From positions 186,001 to 250,000 of the forward strand of contig JBLWGC010000104.1 in the NCBI GenBank assembly GCA_048772705.1: DNA of 64,000 nucleotides, written 5' to 3'. The notes below the pieces were generated by a model. That model ran no database searches. It saw only the letters and a list, made by a program, of their open reading frames with translations, and was not told where the DNA came from. The position numbers and the translations under genes are program-made. Positions 34,484 to 45,473 of the stretch are shown here, in pieces (within the stretch, counting starts at the first letter, position 1; each line of letters begins with the position of its first letter). The DNA is from Leidyana gryllorum EB-2025a. Taxonomy: Eukaryota > Apicomplexa.

Positions 34484-37400
34484 TCAAAGAACTATTGGTC
34501 CACGGGCGTTGCTCACATCCATGGCTTCAAACACTTCACGCCGAACAACAGCACACTGACCGGGATCCTTGAAATCACCACCTATAGCATTGTGTAAATC
34601 CATGCTGGGATCTTCCAAGAACCAGTTGTTGGGACGGATCAATGCACTCAGGGTATTTCCTATAGGAATCGTGAGGGGATAATCTTCGGAGCAAGGCACA
34701 TGTAAAAATCCCATGCTCATCCATGTCACCAGATCACTATGCCTGATGGTTTCATTGTCGTTGATGTATCTGTCTACGCAGACAGCTGGGTCACCAGCGA
34801 ACTTGTTGTCTCGGGGAAGTGTGGCGTCCAGCTCGTCATATTTGAAGACAGTGGTGAAGACGCGATACTTCGCCCACGCCGCCGGTCCCTTGTAGAGCTC
34901 AAAGTGCGGCGCATTGGGATAGTTCGCGAATCCAGGGAATACTCTCCATCCGCCGTGATTCCCGTAGGTATCCCGATTTTCGTCGACAATCTCGTATGCC
35001 ACCTGCCGGCTGAAGTTCATCGGGATTGCTGCTTCCAACTCTCCTTCCGCGAACTTTCTTTCGATGTAATTGGCTCCAATTCTCTTCGGATCTGGCACAA
35101 TCTCTTCAAAGTAGACGGAGTTGTCGGTGTAGTCGTCTCCCAGATCAAAGTCGATGCGCCAGTTCACAATGTGGGCATGAAGAGCCGCAAATCTCATTGC
35201 GCCAGTCACTTGAGTTCCGTAGTGGACTTGCCGAGAAGACCACCACGGCACTTCAACACCAGCGTATAATTCTCCAGTGAAAGACACTTTCATCTCCACA
35301 TGACCACTGCTGTGGAAGACATACGTGGTAACGTAGTCGTAGTTAGAGACAGTGAGCATTTGACGCACGTGCAATGCATAGTGTGCCGCCGCATCTCTGA
35401 TCTCGCCAGCCCGATAGTGACTGCGTACCGGACGTGCCATGTCCTGTTCCCAGACGCACAGTGATTGATCCCAGAATAGAAGGACGCCGTGTTTGGGGCA
35501 CTCGTACCCTCTCAAAACAGGTCTAGCTGCTCCACCCAATCCTCCATACCAACTGTCCATGAAGAAAAAGGTGCGTTCCGAGACAGTGTAATGCGCCAGA
35601 GCTTCCTGCAGACCCATTTGGAAAGCCACTTGCTCATCTTGGAACTTCAAGTTCCAAAACTGCAATGACTTGTCGCGATCATTGGTAACGGTGAAACTCC
35701 ACCCTGCGTAGTCAATGCTGAAACTGGCTCCGCCTGGATGACTTTTCACGGTGAAACGCTTGCCTTCGGGCTCCACATGCTCAGGAGGCACCCTGTGGAT
35801 CATGTCGAGTCACATTCATATCTACTCACCTATACTCGAGACCAGCACGTCTTCGCGCTCTGTCCAAGTCCAGGCCTGCGGTGCCGGCTGCTCCGGCGTA
35901 TGGACCAGGTGCTAGACGCCTCTTGCCGCGCTCAGCGGCGACTTTGTTGGCGTGATGTTCACGTTCGCGTTCCATTCTCTCGTGGAAGATGTTCATGTTG
36001 AATCTCTCCACCCGCTTCTCATTATAAGCGTGCACCAACTCCTCCAAACTGCGGAAGTAAGCGCCGTTGTACCAACAGTGTCTGGCATCATTGAACCAGT
36101 CAACATTGTCCAAATGGGCTTGAATATCGTGAGGTGGCATCTCTGCCAACGATCGCAACCCCAAGTCGTCTGCTTTGAGAGCAAAGAAGAATGGAACGGG
36201 TGAACCATCTGGCCTTTTCAATCCAACCCAAATCGTCCCTTCGCGATCCTCTTGACTTATCTGATACTTCTCTTTCGCAAGCTTGCGTGTACGATCCAAA
36301 CGATCTTCTTTTGCATGGGGCGAGCTTTGATGATTCAGCCCGGCGGCCTCCATATTGTAATTCTCCGGAGTTTCGAAAGCAATGGCGCCGAGTCGCAGGC
36401 ATCGAGCATCTCCCTTGAGACACTCTGAAGTCCCGAATGTATACTCGAAACTCTCTTTGAGAATCCTCTGCAATCCTGCATGGTCTCCAACGGCACCCAA
36501 ACGGCGTCGACCGAATATGCCTTCGGGTAGGTATCCGCCGCAAGACGTTTCGATCGGTTGTGCCAGCATTTCGTAGTGCATTGAAGATTCGTCCACATCC
36601 AATGGGCCAACCTTATATTGTTTGTAATAGCCACGATCGCCCTCCAAACAGGTCCCAACACGGATGCGAGCATACCGTTTGGGCATTTCTCCCCCATCCT
36701 TCAGGTATTTGTAGATCTCCGTTCTGAAATCACCATGATGTAGGACTGGAAAAGTATTAAACTTACTTGTTTGGCAAGAGATTCGCTCTGTACACCCCCT
36801 CCAACTTCAACTCTTTCTGACCGAGGATAAATCTCCTCACTTTGAGCTCTTCGTCACCGGTCAGAGGATCAAAGGGTGTACCTTTGTCATCTCTTTCCGC
36901 TATCCTGGGGAACGCGGGTTGCTCGCAGAATCTGCCGTAGGATACCGTGGGATATCCATTGGCCCACATCTCTTTCTCTTTCATACTCATGCTTCCATCT
37001 CGAGTGGCGGTGGCACAGAATATCTTGTAGGGCGTCTGAGCCTTCACTCCTCTAATAGCAATCTTCAAGAGCGTATGTGGGTCGTTGGCGAAATCGTCTA
37101 CACTCAGTTCTGCTCCAGCTCCTGCGTCTTTGATGTCTTTGACGCCTGGGAATTCCAAGCTTTCGGGAGCGGCAGCACACCAAACTTTGCCGGGCCCATC
37201 AAGCTCGATGTAGACGTCGAACCCTTTTGCGATGGTAGAAACTCGAGAGATCTTTGCTGTTGGAGCACGCTTGCGAGTGTGGAACTTCACAGGGTCTGCG
37301 GAATTTGCCATGGTGATGCCGCCCTTCGCCAAATCCTCATCACTGGTGACGTGCTTCTGAGGAATAGCAAAATCTTCTGCAACACAGAACAAGGTATAAT

Positions 37401-39637
37401 CGCTGTCGCTAGCCAAATTAGTGAATTCAAATTTGGTCTCGAGATCCTTCTCGTTCGACTGTCCACCATGTGTGACTTTGACAACATGGCCGATCCCTCG
37501 CACTGTGTCACTCGTGACTTCGCCTTTCTCTGCCTTGGATGTAAGGAAGGGATAACAGTATACATTAGCGGGCTCATTGGCGGCCACAGTAACGATGACC
37601 TTGTTGAGCTGCGTCTCGACGTTGGTGGCTTGCAGACGCGGGGGGCTGTCGTCAGCGGTGACACGGAAGCGGGTGGCTGAGATTTCCTTCTCACCCATCG
37701 AGGCGTCATCCCCTAAGTCTTCATCCATACTTCTACGCACTTCCAAGTCCGATGCTTCGGCGTAACAATACATATCATACATCGAGTTGGGCTTGATGAA
37801 GGGGTCAGCGTCAGCAGGATTCTCAATTGCCAGATGAACAATCTCATTCGCTTCCCGCGTCGGGTGTTCGGATCGAACCCCATACTCTTTCATCAATTGT
37901 GGGGCTGGTGCTGGTGAACGCACTTCGCCGCCCTCCAGAGTGGGTGCGACTCCACACCATACGTAGTGATCAGGGTTGACGACTTGAACATCAGCATGAA
38001 GTGCGCTATCCTTGTAGAAGGCGGAGACGATTTCAACTTGCCCGATGACCACAGGAATCCTGACATCGCCCTTCCTCGCTTTCATTTCATCACCAAAAGA
38101 CATGACTCGATCGAAGAAGCGCAGTTCAAGGTGTGAGTTCTCCCACCCGTCGTTCCGTTGGTCGTGAAGCAAAAGAGTGTAATTGCCAAAGTGAGGCACA
38201 CAACAAGGAACCCAGGCATGTTCCACTTGACTCAAAGAGTATCCACGACCGGCACAACTTACCGCACCATCCAGAGTCCATTGCTTGTCCTCTGGGTGAT
38301 TTCCGGTAATCATTCTGACTTCACCACAGATCATGTCCTTGGACCCCACTTTCGAGCGCGGCATCTCCCGCGTATCTGCTGGGCATTCACCTGGTAGAAC
38401 TTGAATGTCATCCAGAGCGATATTCCCCATCTCACTCCGCCCAGCGAGAGCTTCGAAGATGAGTTGCACAGTGGAGTTTCCATCGGTCTGACCAGTGAAA
38501 CCAGCTTTGTACCAGTCCTGGCCCTTATCGCCAACCGCGACCCACTTAGGTGCTCCCCATTGTGGGACAGGCGAACCTATCGGGGAGCTTTCTTCGGTAT
38601 GGCGAGTTTGACGTTGTGTGAGGTCGCCCAAGTACACCCGAAGCGAGTTAACATCTGCCCCGTGCATGTTGTAGGCGAAGGAAACGCAGTAGACGCCTTG
38701 GGGAACCTGTAGGGGTGGGCCCATGATAATCGCAGAAGCTCCGTCGGACAAGAAACCGGGTGACTTCATAAGGGCATAGTGGCCATCTTTGGTCTCTGGG
38801 AGGGTGTGGTCATGGAGGGGACCAGTCCCAGGCACTTCGGAGGGCCCACTGCGAATCTGCCAAGTAAAATCCAGGTCATAATGTTCGCGGAATGAGCTGA
38901 AACCGCAACTTTCCAGAGATTTCGCTTCGAAGTCGCAGGCATAGTAGGGCTTTCCAACAGCTACAGTACCAGCCGGGTAGTAGAATGTCTCCGCCGTCAA
39001 ACTGCCCACGTCAGTGGTTTTCAAACCAAGCGCCGGGGCATAGCAGATTTTGTAGCGCTTGTCTTTATCCAGTGTGCCTTTCGGAATGCGAAGAGTGGTA
39101 TAAACTCTGCGATAGTAGACCGCCTGGCCATTGTCATTGAAGCCTTTGACTTCGTCACTGTAAGCTTCACTGGGGATGGTTCCTTTGTAGATCACTGGCG
39201 CATCTGCTTTTCCACATTTTGCGCTATGGTCTGTTATCAGAAACGCATCGCCTTTCCGCAGTCCGAAACCTGACAAGACCACAGTGCACTCTTGATCTTG
39301 AGCGCAATGCAAGATCTGACTAGGATTAGGTTTGACCTCTGTGTGACTTAATGAAAAAATGCTGCATCTAAACTGACTGACCTGTCAATGCCGGTTTGCC
39401 ATGCACCGCAGTGTCCAAAAGGAAGGCCCGTTGCATTTGACCAGGGGGACAGAGTCCTGAAGCTTCGGTGATTTCTGTTGGTGGCTCATCTGGGAGGTTG
39501 TAAACTCTAGCAATACAACTGGATTCAGGGGCAAGCCTCCTCTTAACGTTTGTTGATGGCAAGGATGGCATGCCATGGCAGCATAATGCAGCCGAAGCAG
39601 CCGCAAGGATGGGGAAAGTCAAACGTGGCCGGACCAT
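34484..39637 (-). CDS. Secreted MAM-domain copper amine oxidase
   Basis: Four exons (39382..39637, 36767..39338, 35830..36723, 34484..35792; introns 43, 43 and 37 nt) encode 1676 aa. MVRPRLTFPILAAASAALCC is a signal peptide. A MAM domain follows (about 220-370: CDFEAKSLESCGF, LDFTWQIRSG, DHTLPETKDGHYALM, SEMGNIALDDIQVL), then about 500 residues of repeated Cys-containing strands (MYDMYCYAEAS, ANVYCYPF, YTLFCVAED, KVWCAAAPE, YKIFCATAT) like FN3/Ig folds. The C-terminal third is a copper amine oxidase: catalytic Asp in FFFMDSWYGG, topaquinone Tyr in SNYDYV (about 1392), copper His in HAHIVNWRIDFD and GFLHVPCSEDYP. It oxidises primary amines to aldehydes, peroxide and ammonia. An upstream in-frame ATG at 39691 would bury the signal. 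Confidence 0.92.
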
Positions 39638-39697
39638 CACACGAAAGCAAACACGTGTCTCCGGTGTGGCACACACGCCAGCCCCGGTCATTTATTC

Positions 39698-40091
39698 CTA
39701 CTCCTGCTCCTCTTCCTCCTCTGACGCGCTCTGTGAAGCACTATCCGGTTCCATAACGGGCTGCCATGTAAGCAGGTTCCGACGATACATTGGCCAAGAG
39801 GGGATGGTTCCCTATGTAATCGTTGAATGGTTGCCGGTACCTTGGCAATGAGGACTCACCATTCCGACGATGAGGGTTCCAGCAGTAGCCGTTTGAATCA
39901 TGATTGCATAGCTCCGGCAGATGGTTCCGATCATTATAGCCAATATTCCTGTAGCAAGCATGCCACGACCCATGTAGTGGGCGGCCAGGCTCTGGCCTTC
40001 GAAATCCTTGGAGCACAGGGGATCAAGTGATGTGTGAGTGGTCACATACCATGACACCGCTCTTGAGGTCTTTGAAGAGCTTGACTATCAT
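39698..40091 (-). CDS. SPCS1: Signal peptidase complex subunit 1 (SPC12)
   Basis: Three exons (40050..40091, 39860..40006, 39698..39811; introns 43 and 48 nt) encode 100 aa. It fits SPCS1/Spc12: DFEGQSLAAHYMGRGM, two hydrophobic hairpin helices (ATGILAIMIGTICRSY and MIQTATAGTLIVGM), then the signature PSWPMYRRNLLTWQPV (PPWPIYRRHPLKWLPV in human) and an acidic tail. The subunit sits in the ER membrane and tunes signal-peptidase selectivity. It is squeezed between UPF3 (14 bp upstream) and the amine oxidase (60 bp downstream), all on the minus strand. Confidence 0.93.
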
Positions 40092-40105
40092 TCTAACTTC
40101 CGCTT

Positions 40106-41487
40106 TTAGCAGGAAGATTTTTGCCTTCCAGGTCCCTCTTTAAGAGCACAAGGGGTGCTTTTGCCTGCGAAAAAACGTGGGAAGAAGAATATATTTCTCA
40201 CTTGTGGCGATAGCTCTCCACCATCACTGGGTGTGACTGGCGAAGCACCGTCTGCTCCGTCTGGCTTGGCCCCCTTAGAGAGCCTCCAATTGGAGTGCCT
40301 GTATTTTCGGCGAGCTGGGCTATTCTTCATGGTTCTAGGTCCCGTGCCGTGGGTGTCGTCATTCGCGGCCGCACCGCCGCCACCACCGCCGCGTTGCCCC
40401 TTGGAGCGCGTGCGACTTTCTTGATTGCCACGGCGACCACCTTTGTAAGTAGACCTGTGATCAAGAGTAGGCTGACTTCCCTGTCGTTGTTTGGACGAGC
40501 TCTTGGATGCTGCGCTCTTTTTCTCGATCAGAGCCTGTACGAGGGGACTGATCACATCGCTATTTCGTCTCTCGGGTTCTGCGGTGGGAGGCGGGCGTGG
40601 CGGCTTGGGGGCGTTAAGCTGTTCAATGAAGCGCAGGTAGACTGGATCTGTAAGGAGCAGATTGTTCGCTGAGACCTCGTCGCCAAACTCACCTTTCTCA
40701 ATTTCTGCAACTTTGCGATCCGCTGCAACGTAACATGGTTGCATCAATGCCTCCGGGTTTGATAGGTAAAACTCAATGGCTGACTGGTTGATCTCCTCGC
40801 CTGTGGATTCACCCGGGAAGTCTCTCGCGAAATCCGGGTGCCCTGGCTGAGCTTCGGGGGGAACTAAGAACCTGTGGGAGGTTGACAAGCCTGCCGTTGC
40901 CTTGTGCTCAATCCCGTGATGATCAATATACGCATGACCCTGATAACGAGGAGTATGAGCAGCGCGCACTAAGCTTACGTGATAGATGCTGATGAAGCCA
41001 TTTGCTGACGCAGGCGACCCGAAAAGAATATAGGCAACTGACGGCGCGGGTTCTCGACCATCCCGCCTGAGTGAGTATGAGGATGTGAAGTGCCAACATA
41101 GTGACTCACTTGCGTCCTGGTACTAGCTGCATCCAATGAATTGCGTCCAGAATACTTTTGGTAGTTAGCTTGCTTTCCTCTGAGGTTCGCGCCTCTACAT
41201 CACGTAAACTCTCCAAGAAGTCGCTCGCCGTGATACGGGAAGGCAATTGTCGTACAACGACTGACGGGAAAACGCTGTTACCTCAAATCAGTGTGAGAAA
41301 GCTTACCTTTAACTCTCGCTCGATTCTCGTAATTGACCGCAATGGCTTTCAGGACTTCTGTCTTCTCTTCGGGCGTCGTAGAGGGAACTTGATTCGGGTT
41401 GGCAAGCTTCTTCGGCTCCTTCGGCGCGGTCCGTTTGTTCGGCAGCGGTCGCGCCTCGTCACCTTTGGGCCGCTGAGCCCTGTTCAT
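40106..41487 (-). CDS. UPF3: Nonsense-mediated decay factor UPF3
   Basis: Four exons (41307..41487, 41110..41260, 40979..41066, 40106..40939; introns 46, 43 and 39 nt) encode 417 aa. The Smg4/UPF3 RNP-type domain is assembled across the first three introns: KVVVRQLPSRITASDFLESL, PSVAYILFGSP, then GHAYIDHHGIEHKATA, which parallels HGHVFVDSKGNEYRAVVE of human UPF3. Middle and C-terminal parts are Lys/Arg/Ser-rich, with a short poly-Gly run. I do not see a clear exon-junction-binding motif. UPF3 links exon junctions to UPF2/UPF1 in mRNA surveillance, fitting an intron-rich genome. It diverges from RPB7 over 45 bp. Confidence 0.85.
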
Positions 41488-41532
41488 CCATCAAGCACCA
41501 ATTATTTTCACTTTTTGAGGAGGGTCAACTGG
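41488..41532. promoter_or_regulatory. 45-bp spacer between divergent UPF3 and RPB7 start codons
   Basis: Contains TTATTTTCACTTTTTG just before the RPB7 start. No TATA box or known motif is recognised. Confidence 0.4.
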
Positions 41533-42175
41533 ATGTTCTTCGTAGTGGACCTGTGGAAAAACGTCTGCGTCAGGCCCAACCAACTTGGGTCGAAGTACGA
41601 AGAGGTAAGGAACCTGACATAAATTGACCTTTCATTCTCACAGTATGTGAGCGACCTTCTGCGAAATGAAGTTGAAGGAAAGTGCATCGGCAAGTATGGC
41701 TATGTAGTCTGTGTTGTCCGTATTCTAGAGAAGGAGAAAGGGCGTGTCCAGGACGGGACAGGATACGTCATAGTGCCTGTGAAATACCAAGCTGTTGTAT
41801 TTCAACCTCTACGTGGAGAAGTAATGGACGGTACTGTTGTCTCCGTCAATGCAGTAGGATTCTTTGCTCAATGTGGTCCGTTGAAAGCTTTTGTATCCAA
41901 AGCGGTGAGCATGACTGATTACCAAGTCCAATCCTCCCATCACCGGCTTTACAGAATTTCCCCGCTGACTACGAAATGGTGGAGGGTGTTTGGAGCGACG
42001 GAGAAACGCAACTGGCTATTGATACTGAAGTACGGATCAGAATTCTGGGTTTCAAGTATGATACGTATGGCATGGTACGTTTTACACCCTGATCGTTAGT
42101 TATATTGCTCGTCAGACGGCCGTTGGGCAAATAGATCAAGATTTCCTGGGCCCCGTAGACGGTCCAGACAACTAG
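41533..42175 (+). CDS. POLR2G: RNA polymerase II subunit RPB7
   Basis: Exons 41533..41604, 41644..41904, 41955..42074 and 42116..42175 (introns 39, 50 and 41 nt) encode 170 aa, against 172 in human. Visible marks are EVEGKCIGKYGYVV, the tip/OB region PVKYQAVVFQPLRGEVMDG, VNAVGFFAQCGPL, and the ending GQIDQDFLGPV (human: AIGSLMDDYLGLV). With RPB4 it forms the stalk of RNA polymerase II and binds emerging RNA. An archaeal-type RPC8/RPA43 paralogue is less likely, given the length and the FxQ/GPL block. All introns are phase 0. Confidence 0.93.
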
Positions 42176-42243
42176 CGTAGTGGCTTGGCCGAAAATGTGC
42201 CGTGTGCGAAAGAGCGGTACCCGGCACACGCGACGCATATGCG

Positions 42244-42744
42244 ATGAACAAGCCCGTGGATGATGCCTTAACTCCTACCAATGACAATATTGCAGCTTCC
42301 AAGAGTCCTAGATCACTACACGAAGCCAGTTTGAGATGGTCTGAAGCTCCAAAGTGGTCCAAATTGTTCAGCGGGAAGAGCGAGAGGTCACCAAGATATC
42401 TTTCAAGCAGGCGTGCCATTGCCGCTTCCCGTGGATCACTCTGCGTACACGGACTGAATAATGGTGTGTATTGGGCCCATAAAAGCTCCCAACCAACTGA
42501 AGTGGAATTGCCGGAACCTTGGGAAGTCGACTTTCCATCTCCTTCCGCATTGACCGCGGACTCCGCCGACTTCCCGCCATACCGGCAGGGGGTTGAGGAG
42601 AAGCGCCGATGGCCTCGAATGGGGTCTTTCGAAATGCTGGGGCCGACCGAAGTGCTCCGACGACGAGTACGATGGCGGTATGGAATTACTCGCAAAGAAT
42701 ATCAGTTTGTTCGAAGATTTCTGCAGCTACATAATCGCAGGTAG
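42244..42744 (+). CDS. Hypothetical protein, member A of a tandem pair
   Basis: Single exon, 166 aa from ATG 42244; the frame has no earlier ATG. No known family is recognised. It shares two blocks with the next gene: SPRYLSSRRAIAASR (here) against SPRLLSRRAIAGLR, and a basic C-terminus GPTEVLRRRVRWRYGITR then EYQFVRRFLQLH against GPSEAVRLSSRWRWGIGR then EQRAMRKYLQYH. The middle differs in sequence and length. It is basic, with no signal peptide or membrane span. The C-terminal block looks like a helix rich in Arg/Trp and might bind nucleic acid or membrane; that is a guess. Confidence 0.65.
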   Translation: MNKPVDDALTPTNDNIAASKSPRSLHEASLRWSEAPKWSKLFSGKSERSPRYLSSRRAIAASRGSLCVHGLNNGVYWAHKSSQPTEVELPEPWEVDFPSPSALTADSADFPPYRQGVEEKRRWPRMGSFEMLGPTEVLRRRVRWRYGITRKEYQFVRRFLQLHNRR

Positions 42745-42979
42745 ATTCCATGCATATGACGGCACTGCCCGGTGTTATTAGACAATTAACCCACCATTCG
42801 TATTGATACGCCTTTCTGTTCACATGGATTTTACTCCGATGGCAAAGTGTGTCTTTCGTTCGTGAGCGACGAGAGAGCGCACGTGTTCGCGAGTGCGAGC
42901 TTGAACTCGCACAGAAAGTGTACTGTCATCTGGGATACACCTACAGACTCTGCATATCTCAACAAATTACACGAACTGC

Positions 42980-43492
42980 ATGATCGCAAATGACATCAAC
43001 ACAAAGGGCCCGAGACCGGATGCATTGCTGGAGGTTGTGAGCACAAGTGATTCAGCCGGACCCCCAACTCCCGTCATGGCAGCGAAAAGGACGGACGGCT
43101 GCTCTATATCATTGTTAGAGCATTTCAGAAGCACTGCCAGTCCGCGTCTGTTGAGTCGAAGGGCAATCGCAGGATTGCGTGTGACCTTCGGACCGCAGGC
43201 AAAAAAGGTATCCCCTTCCTCTACTGAATGTTTTGTGTCCGGAAACTGGACGCTGAAGCTGGACGAAATGGACTGCTTCTCCCCTACTCAATTCGATGGG
43301 ACTTGGTTTTCCCTGGCACCGCCCTCAGTGGGTATTGACAAAGGTTCTTTGACCTCTAACGTTCCCGCCCCTGTCATAGTGGGTCCTTCTGAAGCTGTAC
43401 GACTGTCAAGTCGCTGGCGATGGGGCATAGGTCGGCGAGAGCAGCGAGCGATGAGAAAATATTTGCAGTATCACCGCTTGTGGGCAAACTAA
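42980..43492 (+). CDS. Hypothetical protein, member B of a tandem pair
   Basis: Single exon, 170 aa from ATG 42980. It is a diverged tandem duplicate of the gene 235 bp upstream, recognised by the conserved SRRAIA block near residue 60 and the C-terminal RWRWGIGRREQ..LQYH block. Between them it has its own Ser/Thr/Pro-rich middle. No signal peptide, membrane helix or known domain is seen. The retention of both ends with a free middle suggests a two-motif adaptor or a small basic protein under selection at its ends. Confidence 0.65.
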   Translation: MIANDINTKGPRPDALLEVVSTSDSAGPPTPVMAAKRTDGCSISLLEHFRSTASPRLLSRRAIAGLRVTFGPQAKKVSPSSTECFVSGNWTLKLDEMDCFSPTQFDGTWFSLAPPSVGIDKGSLTSNVPAPVIVGPSEAVRLSSRWRWGIGRREQRAMRKYLQYHRLWAN

Positions 43493-43791
43493 GGTTTCCC
43501 TTCCTCTTTCTCCTTCCGCCTTGTTCTGTGCGTTGTGTCTGTGTACCCCCGCCTATTTCTATGTGAGCTGCCGCATCAGTTTTTTGCTTAGAACGAAGAC
43601 CTATTGTGATGCAATACCTAAACATGTGAAGGTGGCACAGTATGGGGTACAGGAAGTTTTTGGGGGAGTACCTGCTGCTTATGTCTCGTGTGTAGGTAGT
43701 TTTGTCAGCCTCCAAGACGTGTAATCGTCAGAGAGAAAGAGAGAGAGAGTTGGATCGACTGAGTGACTGACTGGATTGAAGATCTGTCGAT

Positions 43792-45298
43792 ATGTCAAGG
43801 AAAGGCAAAGAGAGTGAGATCAATGCAAATGTGTTAGCTATAGTGGAGTCGAGTGCATTGCCAAGTTTGTCGTCGTGTCAAGATATTGAGAAGCAAGAGG
43901 GTCTATCGCTCGTTGCAGGGCTGGATGGTACCGAAAGCTGGAGACGATTTAATCTATGTTGGCTATTGTGCGGGGGTGCTGAAGTTTTGTATTGGAATGC
44001 GTTGATAAATTCAATGAACGATGTGGTGGATGTCTATTATCCTGACTTCCCTAAATTGAGTGACACTGTTAGTATTGCAGTGACTGCAACGAACTTCGTG
44101 GCTGGAATTATTGCGACTAAACGAGGATTCGTTAACACCAAGCTGAACCTCTGGATGTGTGTGGCTTCAATAATCATCCCGTTGGCCACTCCACTTATCA
44201 TTTACTTGCCATCCAACATTGCTGCCCTGATATTACTGCACATCTTGGGAGGGTTAGACGGAATAGTGATAGGATTTTGGCAAGGTGGTCACTTCGGGCT
44301 AGCTTCCTACATGCCTGTGGACGCTACCAGCTGGGTGGCTAGTGGTACCGGCATAGCAGGTATTACCACGTTTCTGCTGTACATGCTGTTGTCTGAGGTT
44401 GGTTTAGGGGCAGTATATTGCTTTTGACCATGTTTGCTCCGTACAGGCCATATTTCCAAATCGATCTAACGTCCTCGGAGTGCTGTGGGGGCTACACATC
44501 ACCATTGCTGTATTGACAGTTGGGGCAATGTACGGCACGTGGTATACAGTGATGCACCCGAAACTGAGTGACATATTCGTATCGGCTCGAGAGACTGTGG
44601 CCAAAGCCAGAATGAATCCAAACCGACCAAGACTGAGGTCAATTTTGATTGAGTATTGGCCGTCCCTTTCAGCATGTGTGGTGAACGCCACGGTCAGCTA
44701 CCTGATTTATCCTAACATTGGACCCTTCCGCTGGTCTCGATCCTCCCCCAGTGTTAACAATCTAATTGTGGTGAGTCCTTGCACGTGAGCTGCTAAGTTT
44801 GCGAGCACACACACGTACACACGCACATCTGTTCTGTGCCTTTGAGTTGTGTCCCTAAGTGCGTTCCACTCTACCCATTTTTAGTTGTCCGTCGTAACTT
44901 TCGAATGTCTGTAGGGGGGATATCAATTAGGGGACTTTGTAGGAAGTGCGATGCCAGCCATGACCAGTATCGCACCTTGGGTCATGTGGTCTCCAAGGAA
45001 GATATATTGGGGCGCCTACCTACGTACATTGTTTCTGGTGCCAGCCATTCTTATGTGGATGTTTGAGGAAAGTTTTATTTGGCACCACACCTGGTGGCAG
45101 GTCTTGTTCATGACTCTGCTGGGATGGACTAATGGCTGGGTGAACTCGTTGACCCTCATTTTGGGTCCAGCCAGATGTGAGGATTCAGAGAAGCGGGGAG
45201 CTGTGGCGGCAACAGGAGTGTTGGCCCTCCTCCTTGGCGTTGCATTGGGATTGATTTTCACCAAACTCCTCGTGTTTTCAGTTGAGGGTGAATTCTAA
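43792..45298 (+). CDS. Equilibrative nucleoside transporter (ENT), copy 1
   Basis: Exons 43792..44397, 44447..44770 and 44915..45298 (introns 49 and 144 nt) encode 437 aa with about 11 membrane spans. The ENT family mark IGFWQGGHFGLASYMP, followed by WVASGTGIAG, lies in spans 4-5. SLC29-type ENTs carry nucleosides or nucleobases across membranes. Purine auxotrophic parasites depend on them. The N-terminus (43 residues) is cytosolic and differs from copies 2 and 3. Both introns are phase 0 and at the same sites as in the other copies; exon 2 is 324 nt in all three. It is the most diverged copy. The second intron holds CA/CG-rich repeats. Confidence 0.88.
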
Positions 45299-45473
45299 CC
45301 TGAAAAGATCTTAATCAATAGACCGTCAAATCTAGATCGATTTGGAGATAAGCGCGTCTCCAGGAGTCCCAACGCACGCCGTCTCGGTCGTTAGGTCGCA
45401 ATGGCGGTGCAGATCTGTGGAGGAAGCACAGCATTGGTGGTTGGTGTTTTGGTGGCTCACTCCCGCGACGGAC

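Noticed and set aside
39638-39691. Upstream ATG at 39691 as the start of the amine oxidase
   Set aside because: It would place 18 polar residues ahead of a clean signal peptide and leave only 6 bp after the SPC12 stop. The ATG at 39637 is preferred.
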